Positions 1-8,295 of a stretch of DNA of 32,947 nt are shown one piece after another. Origin of the DNA: an uncultured Megasphaera sp. Lineage in GTDB: Bacteria; Bacillota; Negativicutes; Veillonellales; Megasphaeraceae. The position numbers and the translations under genes were made by a program. Each line of letters starts with the position of its first letter. The first letter of the stretch is position 1. The notes under the pieces are model-generated. The model saw nothing but the letters and a program-made list of their open reading frames with translations, searched no databases and was not told where the DNA came from. The stretch is from assembly GCA_934202965.1 (NCBI GenBank), contig CAKPYN010000024.1, forward strand, positions 1-32,947, given 5' to 3'.

Positions 1-114
1 AAGGCGGTCGCCAAGCATCTTGTTATAGATGAATCGGACACAGCCGAACGTCTTGGCAAACATAATTTTTTGTTCAGCCGTCGGATAGAGCCTGTATCGG
101 TATGCCTTATTCAC
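1..114 (-). CDS. tnpB: TnpB N-terminus, partial (IS200/IS605-type element)
   Basis: The first 38 codons of a TnpB-type RNA-guided nuclease/transposon accessory protein; the rest lies beyond the left edge. The translation starts VNKAYRYRLYPTAEQ and continues with a KTFGCVRFIYN-like stretch, the usual TnpB opening (YRLYP-T-EQ, then G-RF-YN). The start is GTG at 112-114, chosen because AGGTGAG stands seven bases upstream on the minus strand. TnpB proteins use an omega-RNA, normally encoded at the 3' end of the gene, which is not visible here. Family assignment is firm from the N-terminus; whether the gene is intact cannot be judged. Confidence 0.85.
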   Translation of the reverse strand, partial: MNKAYRYRLYPTAEQKIMFAKTFGCVRFIYNKMLGDRL

Positions 115-189
115 TATAATCTCACCTGCCTTGATTTTCTATGTATTTTCGTATCTCATATACGACTGATTTTACTACATAACTATCTA

Positions 190-280
190 CAGGGCAATGG
201 TATGGCTCAATTACTTACGTAAATTCGCCATACCCGCCTTCATCCCCCACCTAAGAGGTGGAGGACTTCTGGCGGATTAG
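190..280. mobile_element. Probable end of the IS200/IS605-type element (two hairpins)
   Basis: The region just upstream of tnpB carries two hairpins, as expected for subterminal imperfect palindromes of IS200/IS605 elements. The first has 8-bp arms GGTATGGC (199-206) and GCCATACC (227-234). The second has 6-bp arms CCACCT (247-252) and AGGTGG (256-261) with a 3-nt loop. The exact element boundary is not visible; it probably lies soon after the second hairpin. Bases 281-379 hold nothing I can identify. Confidence 0.55.
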
Positions 281-379
281 GTTAAAACCACACACAACTA
301 TCATTTAACTGCTTATCAAGTTTAACTTATGGCAATCACGATACTACTGAACTGCATTTATTTTGAATTTTTCACAAAA

Positions 380-1375
380 TTATTTATTTTTCAATTTATG
401 TCCAATATATCCATAAATTTTACATATACTAATACAATTTAATGAACTCCACCATAATATTCTATCTTTCAGCCCTAAACTTAATTTATATTTCCTATTT
501 TTATATAAATAAGATATTACATCATCAAATTCTTCTTTAGTAATTTTCTTTGCACTATAAAAATTTTTATACACAATCTTTATAGCTTCATGAATGGATT
601 TCTCTTTCGCCCATTTTTTAGCATCTACTACATTTAATTGTTTAGCTATTTTTTCATGGTGTCGATAAGCTCTAAACTTGCTATATCTATTAAAAGCATT
701 TTCATCATTCGAACTACTAGTTGTAGATTGTATATTAGTACGGTTGTTATAATATAACACTTTAGATATATGTTTTACATTTTCAGCATTTAAAAATATT
801 TCTGGACAAATATATAAATCTTCATAACAATACCCATTTGGAAATTGTAACTTCTCCCAAATAGATTTTTTATATATTTTATTCCACATTAAATTAGATA
901 TTTCATCCATTAAAATCAATTGGCGAATTTTTTTTATTGATAAAGTATTAATATTAATATTCTTTTTTTCAAACTCGTTAACAAATGGAACTAAGGCATT
1001 ATCAGTTATTTCTTTATGTTTAAATATTAATATATCTATGTCTTCACTTTCCATTTTAGGAATAGTTTTTTCTAAAAGCGTATCTGCAACATAATCATCC
1101 GCATCAATAAAAACAATATATTTTCCCTGTGCCTTCATTAAAGCACTATTTCTTGCTGCGCTTTGTCCCATATTCGGCTGATGATACGTAGACACTCTTG
1201 AATCTTTTCTATTATACATATCACAAATTTTTCCCGAATTATCAGTTGAGCCATCATCTATTAATAATACCTCAAAATTTGTATATGTTTGATTTAAAAC
1301 AGATTCTAAACATCTAATAATATATTTTTCTGCATTATATACCGGTATAATTATCGAAGCCTTAGGTGAAATCAT
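380..1375 (-). CDS. Family 2 glycosyltransferase (GT-A fold)
   Basis: A 331-residue transferase predicted to add a sugar from a nucleotide-sugar donor to a growing surface polysaccharide at the inner face of the membrane. The N-terminal GT-A domain is canonical: SIIIPVYNAEKYI (7-19), the nucleotide-binding DDGS (40-43) and the metal-binding DAD (91-93). The C-terminal third is lysine-rich and not diagnostic. Start ATG at 1373-1375 has AAAGGAG upstream. It overlaps the 3' end of the preceding GT4 gene by 14 bases, so the two are almost certainly co-transcribed. The gene is visibly more AT-rich than its neighbour and than the glycogen genes, a common sign of horizontally acquired surface-sugar genes. 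Donor and acceptor are unknown. Confidence 0.9.
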   Translation of the reverse strand: MISPKASIIIPVYNAEKYIIRCLESVLNQTYTNFEVLLIDDGSTDNSGKICDMYNRKDSRVSTYHQPNMGQSAARNSALMKAQGKYIVFIDADDYVADTLLEKTIPKMESEDIDILIFKHKEITDNALVPFVNEFEKKNININTLSIKKIRQLILMDEISNLMWNKIYKKSIWEKLQFPNGYCYEDLYICPEIFLNAENVKHISKVLYYNNRTNIQSTTSSSNDENAFNRYSKFRAYRHHEKIAKQLNVVDAKKWAKEKSIHEAIKIVYKNFYSAKKITKEEFDDVISYLYKNRKYKLSLGLKDRILWWSSLNCISICKIYGYIGHKLKNK

Positions 1376-2555
1376 TTTTTACTGCTCCTTTTACTATATC
1401 CATTAATTTTTCCCATTGATTCCAAATCGATTCTGTTGCATATTGTTTCATCGACTCTCTAGCTGCCGCCCCCATTTGTACCCGCATGTCTTGCTGTTTC
1501 ATCAGCAATGCCAGTTTATTCGCTAAGTCCTCCATACCCTCTTCACAAAGATAACCATTTTTGCCATCTTCTATCAATTCATTGACCGCACTGCAATGTT
1601 TGTAGCCAATAGCAGGAAGTCCCATACTCATGGCCTCACCTAATGACATACCAAATCCTTCATACGCACTGGGAAATGCAAAAATATCACCTTGTTGTAA
1701 TACTTCAGCAACGTTATTCGTTGTTCCCTTTAAAAACACGCGATGTTCTAAATGTTTTGCTTTGATAAGAAGCTGCAGTTCTTTGTAATAGGCCTTGCCA
1801 TCTTCAGCTCCCCAAAGTTCTACATTCCAGTTGGGAAATGCATCTGCTAATCCGGCAAATGCTTCGATTAATAAATGAGGTCGTTTGTGATTTTTTGATA
1901 ATCGTCCTACAAAGATAATTTTATAGGTGTCCTTTTTTGCCGTTAAATCCGCCTTTACATCATATTGCGGGATCGCATTGCCAATGACTACGGTTTTCAC
2001 ATTGGGTAAATGATTTTTTAAGTGTTGTGCAAACGAAGGCAATAAAACCTGACATACCGCACTTTTTTCTAGTGCCGGTATTTCTGCCTTGGGATAAAAA
2101 TGAAAATAATCTTCCGGATCGCCATGACTCATAGTAATGACAGGAATGGTAGTTTTTAAATCACAAAGGAGCATTTTGCTAGCTGCCGGCTGAAACGATA
2201 CAATAATATCCGGCTGACAGTCCTGCAAGGTTTCTTGTAAATTTTTCAATAGATAATTTTCGGCAAAATCATTATTTACGGTACGAGCTTTTTGTTTATT
2301 AAAGGTACGATATAATTCTCGTTTCACCTTTAAATACCATGGATACGAGATAGATTGTCCTTTAAAATGACGAATATCAATAGCAGGGATGCCTTTCTGC
2401 AAGGGATAATAAAAGTTTCCCTGTTTTACATCGCTGTATACTAAGGATACATGATGGCCCCGACGCTGCATTTCATTCGCAAATTCACATGTTACTTTTG
2501 CCATACCGCCGCTGTCATCTACCATTTTTGTTAAATTAGCTAGTAATATATTCAT
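1362..2555 (-). CDS. Family 4 glycosyltransferase (GT-B fold)
   Basis: A 397-residue retaining-type glycosyltransferase. The N-terminal Rossmann domain opens MNILLANLTKMV and has an acceptor-side loop rich in G (DDSGGMAK). The C-terminal GT4 domain starts near IIFVGRLSKNHKRP and contains the E-x7-E donor-binding motif in YEGFGMSLGEAMSMGLP. The start has a weak AAAGGA ten bases upstream. It is the first gene of a two-gene unit with the GT2 gene, which overlaps it. Together they most likely extend an LPS-core, O-antigen or capsule chain. No membrane segments are obvious, so it is probably a peripheral cytoplasmic enzyme. The exact sugar cannot be told from sequence. Confidence 0.9.
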   Translation of the reverse strand: MNILLANLTKMVDDSGGMAKVTCEFANEMQRRGHHVSLVYSDVKQGNFYYPLQKGIPAIDIRHFKGQSISYPWYLKVKRELYRTFNKQKARTVNNDFAENYLLKNLQETLQDCQPDIIVSFQPAASKMLLCDLKTTIPVITMSHGDPEDYFHFYPKAEIPALEKSAVCQVLLPSFAQHLKNHLPNVKTVVIGNAIPQYDVKADLTAKKDTYKIIFVGRLSKNHKRPHLLIEAFAGLADAFPNWNVELWGAEDGKAYYKELQLLIKAKHLEHRVFLKGTTNNVAEVLQQGDIFAFPSAYEGFGMSLGEAMSMGLPAIGYKHCSAVNELIEDGKNGYLCEEGMEDLANKLALLMKQQDMRVQMGAAARESMKQYATESIWNQWEKLMDIVKGAVKNDFT

Positions 2556-2707
2556 TAATACAAAATCCTTTCTCGTATGTATCTATCGTATAGTTGCTAA
2601 TCTTAGCAACGCATTTTGTAAAAAATCCAGTTTACCCTGTGAAAAATCAAAACACCCTGCTTGTGCTGCCTCTCCGATTTTCATGCCTACAAATGAATCC
2701 GTTCCAA

Positions 2708-2745
2708 TTGAACCTCTCCCGCTTCTATAAGCGGGAGAGGTTCAA
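2708..2745. repeat. Perfect 17-bp stem, 4-nt loop hairpin
   Basis: The arms TTGAACCTCTCCCGCTT (2708-2724) and its exact complement (2729-2745) flank the loop CTAT. No T-run follows on either strand, so it is not a classical intrinsic terminator. The stop codon and last codons of the adjacent decayed PD-(D/E)XK gene lie within it. It may be a REP-like element or a transcript stabiliser. Confidence 0.8.
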
Positions 2746-3144
2746 CAGCTGTTCTTTGACCTTGCTGTTTCCCAGATAGACAAAAACGATGCCCATGAGG
2801 TCATAATTCTGACAAGGTTCTTTATAGCAGTGCAGCAAATGCTGTTCTTTCAGCTGATAGCGGTTGATAGCGCTTTTTCCCTGTGGAGCTTCCATACAAA
2901 TCCAAATGGTATAGACCTTCTTGATTTTATCGTAGTCGCTATGGCTGAATTCGGTTCCGGTGCCTTCGCTCGGAACAAGATGTCAAAGACGATGCTGCCT
3001 TCCGTTATGCTGTTATCCTCATTCTGCGCCCCTTTGATTTTCGGTGTATCTTGTCGCTCTAAGGCATGGCGGACTGCATTCGTTTTCATAGTCCAAGGCG
3101 CCTGCCAGCTGTTCCTGTACGTCCTGTATTATCTCTTCATTCAT
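2725..3144 (-). pseudogene. Decayed PD-(D/E)XK nuclease-family (transposase-like) gene
   Basis: Read in three successive minus-strand frames, this stretch gives one recognisable protein: an opening MNEEIIQDVQEQLAGALDYE, a middle EGSIVFDILF, and a C-terminal half DYDKIKKVYTIWICMEAP followed by YDLMGIVFVYLGNSK and ending LSRL-stop at 2725. The VYTIWICMEAP stretch resembles the large Firmicutes family annotated as PD-(D/E)XK nuclease family transposase (Rpn-like). At least two frameshifts are needed, near 3085 and near 2985. The central segment expected between the IVFDI and YDKIKKVY motifs looks shortened. It cannot make a working protein. Family naming is from memory of the motif, so moderately sure. 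Confidence 0.6.
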
Positions 3145-3160
3145 CGGCCACACTTCCTTG

Positions 3161-3659
3161 GCTTTATTGTATCAGATTTTAATTTCATTGTACAACTAGG
3201 AATAAATTCAAGGTGCCGACATTGCCTCGAGTGACCCTCGGCTCGTGGAAAAAGACGTGGGTCGTTGTTGGTAGTTCGTAGCTCGTAAAAGCCTGTCATT
3301 ATACAGTATGGGCTGTGACTGAATCTCTCTAGCGGGCTCGCCACGTGCGAGCCCCTACAATTCATCTCATACACACAAGGCCACAGGTCATGTATTTTTG
3401 ATTTACTGCGGCCACATTCATTCCCCATTGCCTGTATGCAATATCGTAGGGGCGTGCACGTGCCTTTTCAGCCCGTCTGGTCATGACTGTAAGGAATGGC
3501 AAGACGGATGCTGAAACGGACCGCTGTAGAGGGCGCGCCCGCCGTGAATCCTGGGCATAATAGGAATGTATGACGGACGGTACACGGTCGTAATATAATC
3601 CTGAGTCTGTTGCGGCGGAACGCCGCTTCTGAATCCGCAATCTGAGGTTGACGAACGAA
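3161..3659. other. Non-coding stretch with palindromic repeat units
   Basis: No convincing gene is seen on either strand. It contains a palindrome with 8-bp arms GGGCTCGC (3334-3341) and GCGAGCCC (3347-3354). A related unit in opposite orientation lies near 3446-3464, around GTAGGGGC followed by GTGCACGTGCC. Both share the pattern GTAGGGGC-nn-GCACGTG, so they look like an inverted pair of a REP-like element. Confidence 0.5.
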
Positions 3660-4295
3660 CTACGATGAACGACAAACGGCAATCTTCTTGCCGCAGAAAG
3701 CAATGCCGTATTTCCAGATTTCTTTGACGCCGCGTTTCTGGAATTCCGCGACGTATTCCCGGTCTTCGATTTGCAGCAGCGCTTCTCGGGCTTTCTCTTC
3801 CAGTTCGTTTTCGCTGGCAGCTATCTTAAATTCCATGATGACGCCGGTCTTCTCTACATCCTTGGGAATAATGGCCAGGTCAAAGCGGCCGTACCCGCTT
3901 TCCCGGTTCGATTCGATGATATAATCAGATGCAAACAATGCCGTCATGCCAAGGACGAAGCCGTGGTAGAAACTTTCTTTATGGGCCGTATCATACACGC
4001 TGACCAAGTCCCGAAGATACCCTCCCAACAGTTCTGAAAAGGCCTGTCCTTTGCCCGAAAGTAACTCATCGAACATGGTTTCCAGTCGGGACACAGAATA
4101 ACGGCCTCGCATCTTATCCAAGATTTCAAAGCGGTAAATATCCTGAACTTCCCGATTGGGAATCACTAATTCACAGCGTATGCCGCCAATGCCTCGTCTG
4201 CGGCTGACAGCCGTCAAATAGCCTGTCGTCAACAACATTGTATACAGCGCATCGGTATCGTGGCCAATGTCTTCATAAATGACACCCTCCCGGAT
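3660..4295 (-). pseudogene. C-terminal fragment of AAA-ATPase/DUF1703 PD-(D/E)XK nuclease
   Basis: The reading frame runs from about 4295 (GIREGVIYEDIGHDTDALYT) through LLTTGYLT to the stop at 3660, and contains the nuclease core FDLAIIP then IMEFKIA (the D...ExK pattern) and a typical ending YGIAFCGKKIAV. Full members of this family carry an N-terminal AAA-ATPase domain of roughly 300 or more residues, absent here. Upstream of 4295 the sequence switches abruptly to an inverted piece of an IS4-type transposase, so a mobile-element event removed the front of the gene. A downstream ATG at about 4236 could express a bare nuclease domain, but no good ribosome-binding site is seen. Family members are often linked to mobile DNA. 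Confidence 0.75.
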
Positions 4296-4299
4296 CCCA

Positions 4300-4348
4300 G
4301 TAGGTATTCAGCGACCAGAAGGTCTTCTGCTCATAGTAGTTGGTTTCG
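4300..4348 (-). repeat. Inverted 49-bp copy of an IS4 transposase segment
   Basis: The minus strand of this stretch matches 5336-5384 on the plus strand at 47 of 49 positions. It encodes the same ETNYYEQK-type catalytic region. It marks the junction between the DUF1703 fragment and the transposase gene, and suggests that a second, oppositely oriented element was partly deleted. Confidence 0.8.
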
Positions 4349-4352
4349 TTTC

Positions 4353-5543
4353 TTTTCTCCATATTTTTCTGCGGCGACACGGCCCACGCAATTCCTGCTG
4401 ACCTGGCTGGTCATAGCCCAGCTGGCCTTGCAGTCGTTTCCATCTCTTCGTTTTCTTCACCGGAATTTCTTGGCCTAGGTAACGCATCGCTGCTTGAACA
4501 GCTATTACCGGGCTCTTCAGAATGAAACGGTGACGAGCCGTTCTCTCCGCCTGCAAACGGCGGAATTGGCGTGCAGCTTGATTCCAGCAGCTTTACAGAA
4601 TGAGCCGGTCTTCCTCAGTGTCGATGATACGACGGTACCCAAATTTGGCAAGAAGTTCGATGCCCTTTCCGTGTTGCATGACCATGCCTGTCATACAGGC
4701 ATGCCCTATGTGAACGGCCATTGCTTCGTCAGTCTGACGCTGAGCGTCCCTGTCCTGAGCCAGCATGCAGGTGAAGCTCCGCTCATCCGCTATTTAGCGG
4801 TTCCCGCAGGATACCGGATGTGGACGAAAGAGCAGACCAAACTTGAGTTAGCCGGTGATCTCATCGAGGAGGTGATGCCCTTGCTGAAAGACTGGCAGGT
4901 ACTGTTGCTTTTTGACAGTTGGTACGCTAAAAGCTCGCTGATAGAACGGGTTTTGCAGTATCCCCACCTGGCCTTCATCTGCAATGTCCGCAGTGATTCG
5001 GCAATGTATGAATTGCCACCATTGCCTAGCGGCAAGCCAGGACGTCCGAAAAAACGGGGAAAACGGATTCATCTGGATAATTTTACGCTGTCCTGGAACA
5101 TGGACGGCATGAAGCTCGGTCATCGGATCGTTTTGACTCATATCTGCGGGAATCGCCGTATTCATGCCTATGTAAGCTGCACCGCATCAGGTTCCCGCCG
5201 GCTTTTCTTCAGCACCTTGGACCCAAGTACCCTGCATATGAGCTGCGCCTGGCAGGAACGAAAGATATTACGGGACGCACCGGCAGAGGGCATGGACTAT
5301 TATTCTTTGAAGCTGTACAAGCTGCGTTGGGCCATCGAAACCAACTACTATGAGCAGAAGATCTTCTGGTCGCTGAATGCCTACCGGATTCGCCGCCAAA
5401 AGGGCATTGAACACATGGTGAATCTGGTAAACCTCGTTCACAGCAGCCTGAAAATTACCGTATCTGGACGAGCATTTTGCAAAGTACCAAAACGCCAGTC
5501 CGCAGGAGCTGCGAAGCCATATAAGCTGGCAAATACAGCGTGA
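4353..5543 (+). pseudogene. IS4-type DDE transposase with internal amber codon
   Basis: The catalytic core is intact: VDDTTVPKFGKKF holds the first Asp, LLLFDSWYAK the second, and YKLRWAIETNYYEQK fits the IS4-family Y-(2)-R-(3)-E-(6)-K signature exactly. The frame stays open upstream (TRPTQFLLTWLVIAQLALQ) to about 4353, but a TAG at 4476-4478 interrupts it. A shorter product could begin at TTG 4494 (about 349 aa). The 5' end is replaced by the inverted 49-bp copy, so the true N-terminus is lost. The C-terminus ends at 5543 with a basic tail. I judge it inactive or at best a truncated transposase; a TAG read-through is possible but unsupported. Confidence 0.75.
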
Positions 5544-5720
5544 AATATTTTTTTGCACTTTGGTCGCTAAGGCCCAAAACACAAAAAATCCAACGGACTT
5601 AGTTCAGACCTTGTGTAAACTCGCTTCGTCACCTTCCGAGGTAGCGTAAAAGTTGTAAAGTGCTGACATTCTACATCCTTTCAAAAATTTCTTACATATA
5701 ATTCAATTCTTTATCTAATG
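5544..5720. other. Non-coding stretch, probable IS4 element right flank
   Basis: No gene is seen. It contains a copy of the 14-mer GTTGTAAAGTGCTG at 5652-5665, shared with two later breakpoints, and may include the right end of the IS4-type element. No inverted terminal repeat could be matched to the damaged left side. Confidence 0.4.
5652..5665 (+). repeat. Copy 1 of the GTTGTAAAGTGCTG dispersed repeat
   Basis: Identical over 14 bases to 12046-12059 and one base different from 11764-11777, all in the same orientation. The flanking A-rich tract before it is also shared. It lies between the IS4-type gene and the DUF4917 gene. Confidence 0.8.
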
Positions 5721-6767
5721 TTAGCACTCCCAGAATTCAACCGCTATCTCTTCATTATAATTTTTTATTTTTCTTTCTATCGCTGTTTCTTCTTCTTGTA
5801 TTGCTTGTATGTCTCTATTTCCGTTATAAATAGAAATAGCAACCATCTTAATTTTTTTATTGGAAAATATTTTCTTGATTAAATGGCTATCACAATCTCC
5901 CATTGACCAGCCATAAATGACAATAAAATCAGTAAGATTGTTGAGTATCTCGTTATAAACATAATTCAGATAAGGGACACTCCGTATGCTCTTCAATTTT
6001 TTATCAGCTGTCCCTTCACTAATAAAGAGTGGAGTATATCCCTTTTCCCAATCTTTATCAACAACGTCAAATAAATCGCCATTACTTTTTATTTTTAATG
6101 TTTCTCCATTGAATTTATCTCGAACAAATAACAAATTTCCATGCGGATAAAATATTCCTGTTTTCTCTTCTTTCTGTATCTCTGTTTCTACAAAATCATA
6201 GTCAAAAGAAAGATGATTTTCAATTGTTTGTCGAAACCCATCATAGAAATATTGAAAAGGTCTCCCTTGAAATACATTTCTTCTCGTCTCATTTCCTTCA
6301 ACTGAAAAAGAAGATAAAAAACCATCAGTACTTAAAATCCAATATAATAAGAAGTCATAATTCAAATCAATGATATATCTATAATCCATCATGGATTTAA
6401 ATACCGTACCATGAACAGTAGCTGGATCAATATCGCTCATAACGGGATGAATACATCTTATTGTCTCAATCAATTTCAATCGAATATTTTCATATACAGA
6501 ATTAACCTTTTTTTCTTTATCAAGTTCTAGAACCTTATTTACTTCACCAGCTTGAAATAACTTTCTTAAAATATATTCGAAATTATTCGTATCAAACTTA
6601 TCAAAAAGTTGTTTTTCTTCATCAGTAAAAGCAGCTTTATCATATAAACTGGAATAATCAAACTTTGAGCTGTAAGAAATGCTGGAACCATTACCTAAAA
6701 TCAAAGTAGCATTCTTCAATTTATCTCCATATTTTTTATCTAACGCCACTAAGCATTCATACCCCAA
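5721..6767 (-). CDS. SIR2-like DUF4917 protein, candidate defence effector
   Basis: A 348-residue protein with a SIR2-like Rossmann layout: LILGNGSSIS (22-31, nucleotide-binding loop), DLNYDFLLYW (134-143), YPHGNLL (207-213) and a C-terminal YGWSMGDCDSHL (285-296). This order fits the DUF4917/SIR2_2 type. Relatives in defence systems hydrolyse NAD on phage infection; a similar role here is inference. The start is uncertain: the called start is TTG at 6767, with GGAAGGGG about ten bases upstream. An ATG at 6775-6777 has a better-placed Shine-Dalgarno but is out of frame by one base across a GGGG run, so the natural start may have been lost by a single-base insertion. The gene is AT-rich. It is separated from the KAP NTPase only by a broken flippase. 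Confidence 0.75.
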   Translation of the reverse strand: MGYECLVALDKKYGDKLKNATLILGNGSSISYSSKFDYSSLYDKAAFTDEEKQLFDKFDTNNFEYILRKLFQAGEVNKVLELDKEKKVNSVYENIRLKLIETIRCIHPVMSDIDPATVHGTVFKSMMDYRYIIDLNYDFLLYWILSTDGFLSSFSVEGNETRRNVFQGRPFQYFYDGFRQTIENHLSFDYDFVETEIQKEEKTGIFYPHGNLLFVRDKFNGETLKIKSNGDLFDVVDKDWEKGYTPLFISEGTADKKLKSIRSVPYLNYVYNEILNNLTDFIVIYGWSMGDCDSHLIKKIFSNKKIKMVAISIYNGNRDIQAIQEEETAIERKIKNYNEEIAVEFWEC

Positions 6768-6874
6768 TAAGACTCATCCCCTTCCTCATATAATAATTAG
6801 AAAATACGTTCGTTAATTTAATTTTTTATTGCAAAACAAATATCGCGTCAAGACATCTTATACTCTAATAAAAC

Positions 6875-6907
6875 AATCCGGCCCAGTGATTTCACCGCAA
6901 CCGGATT
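6875..6907. terminator. Hairpin terminator, probably bidirectional
   Basis: Arms AATCCGG (6875-6881) and CCGGATT (6901-6907) are followed by ATTTTTAT on the plus strand and TGTTTTATT on the minus strand. It lies just after the flippase pseudogene stop (6912), so it would end the long minus-strand transcript before DUF4917. Confidence 0.65.
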
Positions 6908-6911
6908 ATTT

Positions 6912-8280
6912 TTATGATTTTGTTTTAAATATTTTATTTCCCACGATCCGCATAAGGTCAGCCGTTCCTTGACGCATCAATCTTATTTCCGTGGTATGCA
7001 GATAGCGATTGACGACTTGGTTCCATTTCCAGTTATTGTAGATGGACTGGACGGCTAATTGGCACAGATACTGATGACGCCAAAGAAGATGAAGCTGAAG
7101 GTATATGGCAGTTTATTCATGGTGCTAATGAAACAAGCCGAATTTCGATGGCGATTCAAGAGATAAATAGACAATGCCAGCATAAGAAAAGCCGATCGTT
7201 CAATGACGAAGTCATGGCGCAGGAGTTGTACGATGGGGATACCTATTGCTGCAAAGACAATGATGCCCCAGAAACTGAGATGAAAGGCACAAGCCATGGA
7301 CTTCGCGTATAAATCTTTCATGACTTTCCGATTGCGGGATACATAGGCCGACTGGATTGCCGGGACATAGGCACTGAACATACCTGAAGCAATGCTAATC
7401 AAGGCATTGACAACTTGCATGGAGAAAGAGTAAATCCCCGTTTCATACAGAGTCAGAAAACCACTGCTCATCAGTACGGTAGCCTGCCCTGTCAGATAAG
7501 CCGTAACCGTGACGAGCCCGTCGCGCCAGGCATTAGGCCACATCATAGCCAAAACATGGCGTTTAGAATACGCTGTTTGATGACAATATGTTCGGAATAA
7601 TTCATCAAACTTATGCTCCTTGATAAGATAATGTTTACACAAAAAGCGTAAAACAAAACCGCTGGCAAAATAGACCACGCCCAGGCTGAGAATCCCAAAG
7701 CCACAAACAAGGCCGAGTGTTCCTAATATCAAAAAGGCACCTTTTGATAAAATCTGTGCTCAGTTTTTATGAAAAATATCGCCGATACCGACAAGAACGA
7801 CAGCATAATATCCTATATAAAGATTAATAAAGGTTGATGCTATATAGAGTATCCACGTAGCATAAACCTGCCAAGATAAATAGGCCGAGGCGATACGCTG
7901 CACATATAACGTACCAGCACTGACCATAACCAACGTCGCCACAAAAGCAATGCCAAAATATAAGACTCGACAAGTACTCAAAATCCCATAAACCAAAGCA
8001 TAATTCGGCCCACTCCGTTCACCAGAGAAGACAACTCCTTGCTTCTTTAGATCCATGGCCCCACTCCATGCATAAGTCATGCAATGGCTCAGTGTCGGCG
8101 TAAAGCCACTATCAAGGAGTTCAACCATACCACCAATACTGACGAATACGTACCACAAACCTAAAATATCAGGCGGTAAGTAGTGAATCAGGACCGGCAG
8201 CCATATAACTTGAGAACCCAGAGAGAAAAAAATCCCCAAATAATTCCATATAATATCTTTTTTTGTGTATTAATTTGCAT
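6912..8280 (-). pseudogene. Polysaccharide flippase (Wzx/MATE-like), triply broken
   Basis: A multi-spanning membrane protein that would flip lipid-linked oligosaccharide across the inner membrane. The N-terminal half (SLGSQVIWLPVLIHYLPP, LGLWYVFVSIGGMVELLDSG) and the later hydrophobic spans fit the polysaccharide-export family. Three lesions are visible. First, the SD-supported ATG at 8278-8280 (GGGGGA six bases upstream) is out of frame with the body by one base at a run of seven A. Second, TGA at 7760-7762 interrupts the frame between GDIFHKN and AQILSKGAF. Third, near 7055 a frameshift separates VISICAN from the true C-terminus LAVQSIYNNWKWNQ, which runs to TAA at 6912. All three must be repaired to give a normal protein of about 455 aa. 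It begins 15 bases after the KAP gene stop. Confidence 0.85.
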
Positions 8281-8295
8281 ATTTTCCCCCAACAA

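Noticed and set aside
2830..3234. A 134-codon plus-strand open frame rich in hydrophobic residues
   Set aside because: The opposite strand carries clear homology to a PD-(D/E)XK family protein; the plus-strand frame is its shadow.
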